Part shown: in pieces, positions 52,035 to 64,000 of the stretch
How positions within the stretch are numbered: position 1 is the stretch's first letter
Layout: every line of letters starts with the position of its first letter
From: Membranipora membranacea
Taxonomy: Eukaryota > Bryozoa > Gymnolaemata > Cheilostomatida > Membraniporidae
Direction of reading: 5' to 3'
Assembly: GCA_914767715.1 (NCBI GenBank)
Contig: OU612065.1
Coordinates: forward strand, 35,464,001 to 35,528,000
Length of the DNA: 64,000 bases
Notes under the pieces: generated by a model
What the model saw: the letters and a program-made list of their open reading frames with translations, nothing else
Databases searched by the model: none
What the model was told of the DNA's origin: nothing
Translations under genes and position numbers: made by a program

Positions 52035-53297
52035 ATTTATGGAGATTAATTTTAGCAGTTTTATGCTTGGATGCAGCAATGACAAAACAAGGGCATGCGA
52101 CTCTGAATTGTATGCTGCATTTTTATAGTCTTACTTCTAGACATTTTAACTTGTTCCTTTAAAAGACAAGCAAATCATAGTTCTCCTTCTTCATTATATC
52201 TTACATATATTATAGAACATATATTTCTCTTCCATTACATTGATAGTGTGCATTTTGCCTTTTGATTCTTTTTGAGGATGGAGGGTCTCGTTGGGTTGAC
52301 TGCCTGCCAGGTTAGAACCAAGCTGGCGGGTTTGATGGCTCATAGAAGCATCTTTTGGCATTGGACTTTTTTCCGAGATTGGGCTCGACAATTGTAGCAT
52401 GCAATGAACTATTTGGCAACAATCATTTTGACGCGACATCACGCCTAGCTTCATTGTTTAGCATTCTGTCGGACTAAAAGCCGCACTCACAGTGCAGGAT
52501 TAAAAGCGCCAGTTATAAGCAGGCAGCAAGTAGCGGGCTCTGGTAGGTTACTCTTTTGTTTGATTATGACAGTACCAGCAGTGATCTAAGCACTAGACTG
52601 GACCGTAGGCCAGGGGATAAACAATGTGACACTCGTGTGTGATCCATCATACAGCCATAGATATTCTGATTTTATTAAATCTATACCTGTTTAGTTAGCA
52701 AACTCTGATGTCCGCCGCTGGATTTTGGTAATTATGTGTACATCGACACACGTAACCTACCAAGTGAACACCAGCCATTATCAGGATTACCGCCGAAAAG
52801 CCATAATTTGTGTTGTCGATAACAATAGCCTATAATGGCTGCTGCAATTTTCCAATTTCGCTAGCTTTCTTACTTGTTATCATTTCTGGTGTATTGTCCA
52901 AAAGTGATAGCAATGCAGCACCGATCTAGCATTTTTTCTGGCATCCTCTTCTTGGCGTGGGGGACAAACCTCAGATAGAACCACCAATCCCCTACGCTGA
53001 CCTTCCCAAGGATTGCTGCCGCACAATTCGAATAGGGATTGACACAAAACTCAGGATTTTCTTCGATTTATCTGCTCAAAAATTGCACTTTTCGTCTTCT
53101 TTTTTGTCGCGAGAAACAAGCTTGCATATGTTTCCGTTTTAGAATAATTGGGGGGGGGGGTGGATGGACGAGGGAGGGGAAGGATGTGGGGTGTGCTGAC
53201 CACAAAAAAAAAACACTTCGAGCAGCTCATATTGATGGTAGAGTGATGAATATAACATGATTTTAAATAGTTGCAAAAATGGATAAAATACTCAAAA

Positions 53298-53415
53298 GTC
53301 TACAGCACCCAGTATTCCCAGGCGGTCACCCATCCAAGTACTAACTGGGCTCGACGTTGCTTAGCTTCAGTGATCGGACGAGAACTGGCGTTTTCAACGT
53401 GATATGGCCGTAGAC
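53298..53415 (-). rRNA. 5S ribosomal RNA
   Basis: Consensus sequence. G-run 11, and one extra G in the nearby TGTGGGGTGTG. Confidence 0.97.
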
Positions 53416-54678
53416 ATTTATGGAGATTAATTTTAGCAGTTTTATGCTTGGATGCAGCAATGACAAAACAAGGGCATGCGACTCTGAATTGTATGCTGCA
53501 TTTTTATAGTCTTACTTCTAGACATTTTAACTTGTTCCTTTAAAAGACAAGCAAATCATAGTTCTCCTTCTTCATTATATCTTACATATATTATAGAACA
53601 TATATTTCTCTTCCATTACATTGATAGTGTGCATTTTGCCTTTTGATTCTTTTTGAGGATGGAGGGTCTCGTTGGGTTGACTGCCTGCCAGGTTAGAACC
53701 AAGCTGGCGGGTTTGATGGCTCATAGAAGCATCTTTTGGCATTGGACTTTTTTCCGAGATTGGGCTCGACAATTGTAGCATGCAATGAACTATTTGGCAA
53801 CAATCATTTTGACGCGACATCACGCCTAGCTTCATTGTTTAGCATTCTGTCGGACTAAAAGCCGCACTCACAGTGCAGGATTAAAAGCGCCAGTTATAAG
53901 CAGGCAGCAAGTAGCGGGCTCTGGTAGGTTACTCTTTTGTTTGATTATGACAGTACCAGCAGTGATCTAAGCACTAGACTGGACCGTAGGCCAGGGGATA
54001 AACAATGTGACACTCGTGTGTGATCCATCATACAGCCATAGATATTCTGATTTTATTAAATCTATACCTGTTTAGTTAGCAAACTCTGATGTCCGCCGCT
54101 GGATTTTGGTAATTATGTGTACATCGACACACTTAACCTACCAAGTGAACACCAGCCATTATCAGGATTACCGCCGAAAAGCCATAATTTGTGTTGTCGA
54201 TAACAATAGCCTATAATGGCTGCTGCAATTTTCCAATTTCGCTAGCTTTCTTACTTGTTATCATTTCTGGTGTATTGTCCAAAAGTGATAGCAATGCAGC
54301 ACCGATCTAGCATTTTTTCTGGCATCCTCTTCTTGGCGTGGGGGACAAACCTCAGATAGAACCACCAATCCCCTACGCTGACCTTCCCAAGGATTGCTGC
54401 CGCACAATTCGAATAGGGATTGACACAAAACTCAGGATTTTCTTCGATTTATCTGCTCAAAAATTGCACTTTTCGTCTTCTTTTTTGTCGCGAGAAACAA
54501 GCTTGCATATGTTTCCGTTTTAGAATAATTGGGGGGGGGGGGTGGATGGACGAGGGAGGGGAAGGATGTGGGTGTGCTGACCACAAAAAAAAAACACTTC
54601 GAGCAGCTCATATTGATGGTAGAGTGATGAATATAACATGATTTTAAATAGTTGCAAAAATGGATAAAATACTCAAAA

Positions 54679-54796
54679 GTCTACAGCACCCAGTATTCCC
54701 AGGCGGTCACCCATCCAAGTACTAACTGGGCTCGACGTTGCTTAGCTTCAGTGATCGGACGAGAACTGGCGTTTTCAACGTGATATGGCCGTAGAC
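54679..54796 (-). rRNA. 5S ribosomal RNA
   Basis: Consensus sequence. G-run 12; one extra A (CCGAAAAAGCC) near 55561 upstream. Confidence 0.97.
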
Positions 54797-56064
54797 ATTT
54801 ATGGAGATTAATTTTAGCAGTTTTATGCTTGGATGCAGCAATGACAAAACAAGGGCATGCGACTCTGAATTGTATGCTGCATTTTTATAGTCTTACTTCT
54901 AGACATTTTAACTTGTTCCTTTAAAAGACAAGCAAATCATAGTTCTCCTTCTTCATTATATCTTACATATATTATAGAACATATATTTCTCTTCCATTAC
55001 ATTGATAGTGTGCATTTTGCCTTTTGATTCTTTTTGAGGATGGAGGGTCTCGTTGGGTTGACTGCCTGCCAGGTTAGAACCAAGCTGGCGGGTTTGATGG
55101 CTCATAGAAGCATCTTTTGGCATTGGACTTTTTTCCGAGATTGGGCTCGACAATTGTAGCATGCAATGAACTATTTGGCAACAATCATTTTGACGCGACA
55201 TCACGCCTAGCTTCATTGTTTAGCATTCTGTCGGACTAAAAGCCGCACTCACAGTGCAGGATTAAAAGCGCCAGTTATAAGCAGGCAGCAAGTAGCGGGC
55301 TCTGGTAGGTTACTCTTTTGTTTGATTATGACAGTACCAGCAGTGATCTAAGCACTAGACTGGACCGTAGGCCAGGGGATAAACAATGTGACACTCGTGT
55401 GTGATCCATCATACAGCCATAGATATTCTGATTTTATTAAATCTATACCTGTTTAGTTAGCAAACTCTGATGTCCGCCGCTGGATTTTGGTAATTATGTG
55501 TACATCGACACACTTAACCTACCAAGTGAACACCAGCCATTATCAGGATTACCGCCGAAAAAGCCATAATTTGTGTTGTCGATAACAATAGCCTATAATG
55601 GCTGCTGCAATTTTCCAATTTCGCTAGCTTTCTTACTTGTTATCATTTCTGGTGTATTGTCCAAAAGTGATAGCAATGCAGCACCGATCTAGCATTTTTT
55701 CTGGCATCCTCTTCTTGGCGTGGGGGACAAACCTCAGATAGAACCACCAATCCCCTACGCTGACCTTCCCAAGGATTGCTGCCGCACAATTCGAATAGGG
55801 ATTGACACAAAACTCAGGATTTTCTTCGATTTATCTGCTCAAAAATTGCACTTTTCGTCTTCTTTTTTGTCGCGAGAAACAAGCTTGCATATGTTTCCGT
55901 TTTAGAATAATTGGGGGGGGGGGGGGGGTGGATGGACGAGGGAGGGGAAGGATGTGGGTGTGCTGACCACAAAAAAAAAACACTTCGAGCAGCTCATATT
56001 GATGGTAGAGTGATGAATATAACATGATTTTAAATAGTTGCAAAAATGGATAAAATACTCAAAA

Positions 56065-56182
56065 GTCTACAGCACCCAGTATTCCCAGGCGGTCACCCAT
56101 CCAAGTACTAACTGGGCTCGACGTTGCTTAGCTTCAGTGATCGGACGAGAACTGGCGTTTTCAACGTGATATGGCCGTAGAC
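56065..56182 (-). rRNA. 5S ribosomal RNA
   Basis: Consensus sequence. G-run 16, the longest in the window. The upstream spacer has a 4-bp deletion near 56873 (GGATTTAATT instead of GGATTTTGGTAATT). Confidence 0.97.
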
Positions 56183-57441
56183 ATTTATGGAGATTAATTT
56201 TAGCAGTTTTATGCTTGGATGCAGCAATGACAAAACAAGGGCATGCGACTCTGAATTGTATGCTGCATTTTTATAGTCTTACTTCTAGACATTTTAACTT
56301 GTTCCTTTAAAAGACAAGCAAATCATAGTTCTCCTTCTTCATTATATCTTACATATATTATAGAACATATATTTCTCTTCCATTACATTGATAGTGTGCA
56401 TTTTGCCTTTTGATTCTTTTTGAGGATGGAGGGTCTCGTTGGGTTGACTGCCTGCCAGGTTAGAACCAAGCTGGCGGGTTTGATGGCTCATAGAAGCATC
56501 TTTTGGCATTGGACTTTTTTCCGAGATTGGGCTCGACAATTGTAGCATGCAATGAACTATTTGGCAACAATCATTTTGACGCGACATCACGCCTAGCTTC
56601 ATTGTTTAGCATTCTGTCGGACTAAAAGCCGCACTCACAGTGCAGGATTAAAAGCGCCAGTTATAAGCAGGCAGCAAGTAGCGGGCTCTGGTAGGTTACT
56701 CTTTTGTTTGATTATGACAGTACCAGCAGTGATCTAAGCACTAGACTGGACCGTAGGCCAGGGGATAAACAATGTGACACTCGTGTGTGATCCATCATAC
56801 AGCCATAGATATTCTGATTTTATTAAATCTATACCTGTTTAGTTAGCAAACTCTGATGTCCGCCGCTGGATTTAATTATGTGTACATCGACACACTTAAC
56901 CTACCAAGTGAACACCAGCCATTATCAGGATTACCGCCGAAAAGCCATAATTTGTGTTGTCGATAACAATAGCCTATAATGGCTGCTGCAATTTTCCAAT
57001 TTCGCTAGCTTTCTTACTTGTTATCATTTCTGGTGTATTGTCCAAAAGTGATAGCAATGCAGCACCGATCTAGCATTTTTTCTGGCATCCTCTTCTTGGC
57101 GTGGGGGACAAACCTCAGATAGAACCACCAATCCCCTACGCTGACCTTCCCAAGGATTGCTGCCGCACAATTCGAATAGGGATTGACACAAAACTCAGGA
57201 TTTTCTTCGATTTATCTGCTCAAAAATTGCACTTTTCGTCGTCTTTTTTGTCGCGAGAAACAAGCTTGCATATGTTTCCGTTTTAGAATAATTGGGGGGG
57301 GGGGGTGGATGGACGAGGGAGGGGAAGGATGTGGGTGTGCTGACCACAAAAAAAAAACACTTCGAGCAGCTCATATTGATGGTAGAGTGATGAATATAAC
57401 ATGATTTTAAATAGTTGCAAAAATGGATAAAATACTCAAAA

Positions 57442-57559
57442 GTCTACAGCACCCAGTATTCCCAGGCGGTCACCCATCCAAGTACTAACTGGGCTCGACG
57501 TTGCTTAGCTTCAGTGATCGGACGAGAACTGGCGTTTTCAACGTGATATGGCCGTAGAC
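57442..57559 (-). rRNA. 5S ribosomal RNA
   Basis: Consensus sequence. G-run 12 with CGTCGTC (57241), third unit of that subtype. Confidence 0.97.
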
Positions 57560-58823
57560 ATTTATGGAGATTAATTTTAGCAGTTTTATGCTTGGATGCA
57601 GCAATGACAAAACAAGGGCATGCGACTCTGAATTGTATGCTGCATTTTTATAGTCTTACTTCTAGACATTTTAACTTGTTCCTTTAAAAGACAAGCAAAT
57701 CATAGTTCTCCTTCTTCATTATATCTTACATATATTATAGAACATATATTTCTCTTCCATTACATTGATAGTGTGCATTTTGCCTTTTGATTCTTTTTGA
57801 GGATGGAGGGTCTCGTTGGGTTGACTGCCTGCCAGGTTAGAACCAAGCTGGCGGGTTTGATGGCTCATAGAAGCATCTTTTGGCATTGGACTTTTTTCCG
57901 AGATTGGGCTCGACAATTGTAGCATGCAATGAACTATTTGGCAACAATCATTTTGACGCGACATCACGCCTAGCTTCATTGTTTAGCATTCTGTCGGACT
58001 AAAAGCCGCACTCACAGTGCAGGATTAAAAGCGCCAGTTATAAGCAGGCAGCAAGTAGCGGGCTCTGGTAGGTTACTCTTTTGTTTGATTATGACAGTAC
58101 CAGCAGTGATCTAAGCACTAGACTGGACCGTAGGCCAGGGGATAAACAATGTGACACTCGTGTGTGATCCATCATACAGCCATAGATATTCTGATTTTAT
58201 TAAATCTATACCTGTTTAGTTAGCAAACTCTGATGTCCGCCGCTGGATTTTGGTAATTATGTGTACATCGACACACTTAACCTACCAAGTGAACACCAGC
58301 CATTATCAGGATTACCGCCGAAAAGCCATAATTTGTGTTGTCGATAACAATAGCCTATAATGGCTGCTGCAATTTTCCAATTTCGCTAGCTTTCTTACTT
58401 GTTATCATTTCTGGTGTATTGTCCAAAAGTGATAGCAATGCAGCACCGATCTAGCATTTTTTCTGGCATCCTCTTCTTGGCGTGGGGGACAAACCTCAGA
58501 TAGAACCACCAATCCCCTACGCTGACCTTCCCAAGGATTGCTGCCGCACAATTCGAATAGGGATTGACACAAAACTCAGGATTTTCTTCGATTTATCTGC
58601 TCAAAAATTGCACTTTTCGTCTTCTTTTTTGTCGCGAGAAACAAGCTTGCATATGTTTCCGTTTTAGAATAATTGGGGGGGGGGGGGTGGATGGACGAGG
58701 GAGGGGAAGGATGTGGGTGTGCTGACCACAAAAAAAAAACACTTCGAGCAGCTCATATTGATGGTAGAGTGATGAATATAACATGATTTTAAATAGTTGC
58801 AAAAATGGATAAAATACTCAAAA

Positions 58824-58941
58824 GTCTACAGCACCCAGTATTCCCAGGCGGTCACCCATCCAAGTACTAACTGGGCTCGACGTTGCTTAGCTTCAGTGAT
58901 CGGACGAGAACTGGCGTTTTCAACGTGATATGGCCGTAGAC
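58824..58941 (-). rRNA. 5S ribosomal RNA
   Basis: Consensus sequence. G-run 13. Confidence 0.97.
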
Positions 58942-60205
58942 ATTTATGGAGATTAATTTTAGCAGTTTTATGCTTGGATGCAGCAATGACAAAACAAGGG
59001 CATGCGACTCTGAATTGTATGCTGCATTTTTATAGTCTTACTTCTAGACATTTTAACTTGTTCCTTTAAAAGACAAGCAAATCATAGTTCTCCTTCTTCA
59101 TTATATCTTACATATATTATAGAACATATATTTCTCTTCCATTACATTGATAGTGTGCATTTTGCCTTTTGATTCTTTTTGAGGATGGAGGGTCTCGTTG
59201 GGTTGACTGCCTGCCAGGTTAGAACCAAGCTGGCGGGTTTGATGGCTCATAGAAGCATCTTTTGGCATTGGACTTTTTTCCGAGATTGGGCTCGACAATT
59301 GTAGCATGCAATGAACTATTTGGCAACAATCATTTTGACGCGACATCACGCCTAGCTTCATTGTTTAGCATTCTGTCGGACTAAAAGCCGCACTCACAGT
59401 GCAGGATTAAAAGCGCCAGTTATAAGCAGGCAGCAAGTAGCGGGCTCTGGTAGGTTACTCTTTTGTTTGATTATGACAGTACCAGCAGTGATCTAAGCAC
59501 TAGACTGGACCGTAGGCCAGGGGATAAACAATGTGACACTCGTGTGTGATCCATCATACAGCCATAGATATTCTGATTTTATTAAATCTATACCTGTTTA
59601 GTTAGCAAACTCTGATGTCCGCCGCTGGATTTTGGTAATTATGTGTACATCGACACACTTAACCTACCAAGTGAACACCAGCCATTATCAGGATTACCGC
59701 CGAAAAGCCATAATTTGTGTTGTCGATAACAATAGCCTATAATGGCTGCTGCAATTTTCCAATTTCGCTAGCTTTCTTACTTGTTATCATTTCTGGTGTA
59801 TTGTCCAAAAGTGATAGCAATGCAGCACCGATCTAGCATTTTTTCTGGCATCCTCTTCTTGGCGTGGGGGACAAACCTCAGATAGAACCACCAATCCCCT
59901 ACGCTGACCTTCCCAAGGATTGCTGCCGCACAATTCGAATAGGGATTGACACAAAACTCAGGATTTTCTTCGATTTATCTGCTCAAAAATTGCACTTTTC
60001 GTCTTCTTTTTTGTCGCGAGAAACAAGCTTGCATATGTTTCCGTTTTAGAATAATTGGGGGGGGGGGGGTGGATGGACGAGGGAGGGGAAGGATGTGGGT
60101 GTGCTGACCACAAAAAAAAAACACTTCGAGCAGCTCATATTGATGGTAGAGTGATGAATATAACATGATTTTAAATAGTTGCAAAAATGGATAAAATACT
60201 CAAAA

Positions 60206-60323
60206 GTCTACAGCACCCAGTATTCCCAGGCGGTCACCCATCCAAGTACTAACTGGGCTCGACGTTGCTTAGCTTCAGTGATCGGACGAGAACTGGCGTT
60301 TTCAACGTGATATGGCCGTAGAC
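60206..60323 (-). rRNA. 5S ribosomal RNA
   Basis: Consensus sequence. G-run 13. Confidence 0.97.
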
Positions 60324-61586
60324 ATTTATGGAGATTAATTTTAGCAGTTTTATGCTTGGATGCAGCAATGACAAAACAAGGGCATGCGACTCTGAATTGT
60401 ATGCTGCATTTTTATAGTCTTACTTCTAGACATTTTAACTTGTTCCTTTAAAAGACAAGCAAATCATAGTTCTCCTTCTTCATTATATCTTACATATATT
60501 ATAGAACATATATTTCTCTTCCATTACATTGATAGTGTGCATTTTGCCTTTTGATTCTTTTTGAGGATGGAGGGTCTCGTTGGGTTGACTGCCTGCCAGG
60601 TTAGAACCAAGCTGGCGGGTTTGATGGCTCATAGAAGCATCTTTTGGCATTGGACTTTTTTCCGAGATTGGGCTCGACAATTGTAGCATGCAATGAACTA
60701 TTTGGCAACAATCATTTTGACGCGACATCACGCCTAGCTTCATTGTTTAGCATTCTGTCGGACTAAAAGCCGCACTCACAGTGCAGGATTAAAAGCGCCA
60801 GTTATAAGCAGGCAGCAAGTAGCGGGCTCTGGTAGGTTACTCTTTTGTTTGATTATGACAGTACCAGCAGTGATCTAAGCACTAGACTGGACCGTAGGCC
60901 AGGGGATAAACAATGTGACACTCGTGTGTGATCCATCATACAGCCATAGATATTCTGATTTTATTAAATCTATACCTGTTTAGTTAGCAAACTCTGATGT
61001 CCGCCGCTGGATTTTGGTAATTATGTGTACATCGACACACTTAACCTACCAAGTGAACACCAGCCATTATCAGGATTACCGCCGAAAAGCCATAATTTGT
61101 GTTGTCGATAACAATAGCCTATAATGGCTGCTGCAATTTTCCAATTTCGCTAGCTTTCTTACTTGTTATCATTTCTGGTGTATTGTCCAAAAGTGATAGC
61201 AATGCAGCACCGATCTAGCATTTTTTCTGGCATCCTCTTCTTGGCGTGGGGGACAAACCTCAGATAGAACCACCAATCCCCTACGCTGACCTTCCCAAGG
61301 ATTGCTGCCGCACAATTCGAATAGGGATTGACACAAAACTCAGGATTTTCTTCGATTTATCTGCTCAAAAATTGCACTTTTCGTCGTCTTTTTTGTCGCG
61401 AGAAACAAGCTTGCATATGTTTCCGTTTTAGAATAATTGGGGGGGGGGGGTGGATGGACGAGGGAGGGGAAGGATGTGGGTGTGCTGACCACAAAAAAAA
61501 AACACTTCGAGCAGCTCATATTGATGGTAGAGTGATGAATATAACATGATTTTAAATAGTTGCAAAAATGGATAAAATACTCAAAA

Positions 61587-61704
61587 GTCTACAGCACCCA
61601 GTATTCCCAGGCGGTCACCCATCCAAGTACTAACTGGGCTCGACGTTGCTTAGCTTCAGTGATCGGACGAGAACTGGCGTTTTCAACGTGATATGGCCGT
61701 AGAC
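61587..61704 (-). rRNA. 5S ribosomal RNA
   Basis: Consensus sequence. G-run 12 with CGTCGTC (61386), fourth unit of that subtype. Confidence 0.97.
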
Positions 61705-62968
61705 ATTTATGGAGATTAATTTTAGCAGTTTTATGCTTGGATGCAGCAATGACAAAACAAGGGCATGCGACTCTGAATTGTATGCTGCATTTTTATAGTC
61801 TTACTTCTAGACATTTTAACTTGTTCCTTTAAAAGACAAGCAAATCATAGTTCTCCTTCTTCATTATATCTTACATATATTATAGAACATATATTTCTCT
61901 TCCATTACATTGATAGTGTGCATTTTGCCTTTTGATTCTTTTTGAGGATGGAGGGTCTCGTTGGGTTGACTGCCTGCCAGGTTAGAACCAAGCTGGCGGG
62001 TTTGATGGCTCATAGAAGCATCTTTTGGCATTGGACTTTTTTCCGAGATTGGGCTCGACAATTGTAGCATGCAATGAACTATTTGGCAACAATCATTTTG
62101 ACGCGACATCACGCCTAGCTTCATTGTTTAGCATTCTGTCGGACTAAAAGCCGCACTCACAGTGCAGGATTAAAAGCGCCAGTTATAAGCAGGCAGCAAG
62201 TAGCGGGCTCTGGTAGGTTACTCTTTTGTTTGATTATGACAGTACCAGCAGTGATCTAAGCACTAGACTGGACCGTAGGCCAGGGGATAAACAATGTGAC
62301 ACTCGTGTGTGATCCATCATACAGCCATAGATATTCTGATTTTATTAAATCTATACCTGTTTAGTTAGCAAACTCTGATGTCCGCCGCTGGATTTTGGTA
62401 ATTATGTGTACATCGACACACTTAACCTACCAAGTGAACACCAGCCATTATCAGGATTACCGCCGAAAAGCCATAATTTGTGTTGTCGATAACAATAGCC
62501 TATAATGGCTGCTGCAATTTTCCAATTTCGCTAGCTTTCTTACTTGTTATCATTTCTGGTGTATTGTCCAAAAGTGATAGCAATGCAGCACCGATCTAGC
62601 ATTTTTTCTGGCATCCTCTTCTTGGCGTGGGGGACAAACCTCAGATAGAACCACCAATCCCCTACGCTGACCTTCCCAAGGATTGCTGCCGCACAATTCG
62701 AATAGGGATTGACACAAAACTCAGGATTTTCTTCGATTTATCTGCTCAAAAATTGCACTTTTCGTCTTCTTTTTTGTCGCGAGAAACAAGCTTGCATATG
62801 TTTCCGTTTTAGAATAATTGGGGGGGGGGGGGTGGATGGACGAGGGAGGGGAAGGATGTGGGTGTGCTGACCACAAAAAAAAAACACTTCGAGCAGCTCA
62901 TATTGATGGTAGAGTGATGAATATAACATGATTTTAAATAGTTGCAAAAATGGATAAAATACTCAAAA

Positions 62969-63086
62969 GTCTACAGCACCCAGTATTCCCAGGCGGTCAC
63001 CCATCCAAGTACTAACTGGGCTCGACGTTGCTTAGCTTCAGTGATCGGACGAGAACTGGCGTTTTCAACGTGATATGGCCGTAGAC
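62969..63086 (-). rRNA. 5S ribosomal RNA
   Basis: Consensus sequence. G-run 13. Last copy in the window; 63087-64000 is the start of its upstream spacer. Confidence 0.97.
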
Positions 63087-64000
63087 ATTTATGGAGATTA
63101 ATTTTAGCAGTTTTATGCTTGGATGCAGCAATGACAAAACAAGGGCATGCGACTCTGAATTGTATGCTGCATTTTTATAGTCTTACTTCTAGACATTTTA
63201 ACTTGTTCCTTTAAAAGACAAGCAAATCATAGTTCTCCTTCTTCATTATATCTTACATATATTATAGAACATATATTTCTCTTCCATTACATTGATAGTG
63301 TGCATTTTGCCTTTTGATTCTTTTTGAGGATGGAGGGTCTCGTTGGGTTGACTGCCTGCCAGGTTAGAACCAAGCTGGCGGGTTTGATGGCTCATAGAAG
63401 CATCTTTTGGCATTGGACTTTTTTCCGAGATTGGGCTCGACAATTGTAGCATGCAATGAACTATTTGGCAACAATCATTTTGACGCGACATCACGCCTAG
63501 CTTCATTGTTTAGCATTCTGTCGGACTAAAAGCCGCACTCACAGTGCAGGATTAAAAGCGCCAGTTATAAGCAGGCAGCAAGTAGCGGGCTCTGGTAGGT
63601 TACTCTTTTGTTTGATTATGACAGTACCAGCAGTGATCTAAGCACTAGACTGGACCGTAGGCCAGGGGATAAACAATGTGACACTCGTGTGTGATCCATC
63701 ATACAGCCATAGATATTCTGATTTTATTAAATCTATACCTGTTTAGTTAGCAAACTCTGATGTCCGCCGCTGGATTTTGGTAATTATGTGTACATCGACA
63801 CACTTAACCTACCAAGTGAACACCAGCCATTATCAGGATTACCGCCGAAAAGCCATAATTTGTGTTGTCGATAACAATAGCCTATAATGGCTGCTGCAAT
63901 TTTCCAATTTCGCTAGCTTTCTTACTTGTTATCATTTCTGGTGTATTGTCCAAAAGTGATAGCAATGCAGCACCGATCTAGCATTTTTTCTGGCATCCTC

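Larger units (their letters stand above)
34668..64000 (-). repeat. 5S rDNA tandem array, right block (subfamily R)
   Basis: Continuation of the same repeat with 21 complete 5S genes, in the same orientation and with unit length 1377-1386 bp. Every unit carries the alternative state at the three markers: CGAG after TTTTGTCG (G at 35149), TACTC before the terminator (A at 35330) and GACAAGC (G at 35591). The block is more homogeneous than the left one: all units have GCCGCACTC and GGGGATAAAC. G-runs are 11-16 long, one of them interrupted by a T (40716-40728). Single-unit differences include an extra A near 55561, a 4-bp deletion near 56873, and an extra G in the TGTGGGGTG stretch near 53190. 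The block runs off the window inside a spacer. Confidence 0.97.

Noticed and set aside
1-64000. CRISPR-like or satellite interpretation of the periodic repeat
   Set aside because: The unit is 1.38 kb and holds a complete 5S gene with polymerase III signals; there are no short repeats with unique spacers, and no simple satellite periodicity inside the unit.

Overview
The whole window is one head-to-tail tandem array of a repeat unit of about 1.38 kb (1377-1386 bp, mostly 1379-1383). Each unit carries one 118-nt 5S ribosomal RNA gene on the minus strand and about 1.26 kb of spacer. I count 45 complete 5S copies, two of them shortened to 115 nt, plus one copy cut by an assembly gap. No unique flanking sequence is present at either end, so the array continues beyond the window. 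I found no protein gene, tRNA gene or transposon that I can support. The small open reading frames in the spacer repeat only because the units repeat.

The 5S gene has the eukaryotic layout (box A, intermediate element, box C, paired ends GTCTAC/GTAGAC, T-run right after the 3' end). Its helix II and III sequence looks to me like an invertebrate or early-branching animal, with a cnidarian as my best guess. That placement is from memory and is weak. The genome is certainly nuclear and eukaryotic.

Layout: (1) 1-34467, left block: a spacer fragment, 24 complete 5S copies, and a 25th broken by the gap. Its units are heterogeneous and include the three odd 5S copies. (2) 34468-34667, exactly 200 N, a scaffold gap. 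(3) 34668-64000, right block with 21 complete 5S copies and a more homogeneous spacer. Three spacer markers switch together exactly at the gap, so the two sides are different subfamilies of the array.

Within the spacer I can point to a TATA-like box at -30 of each 5S gene, a series of T-run terminators after it, a G-run/purine tract of variable length (9-16 G), and two inverted repeats. There is also a possible degenerate 5S relic, and a weak Sm-site-plus-hairpin pattern on the plus strand. The most interesting signal is the copy at 15039-15156. It has six substitutions inside the gene, four of which form two compensatory base-pair changes, while the spacer next to it is almost ordinary. This suggests gene conversion from a different, functional 5S lineage.
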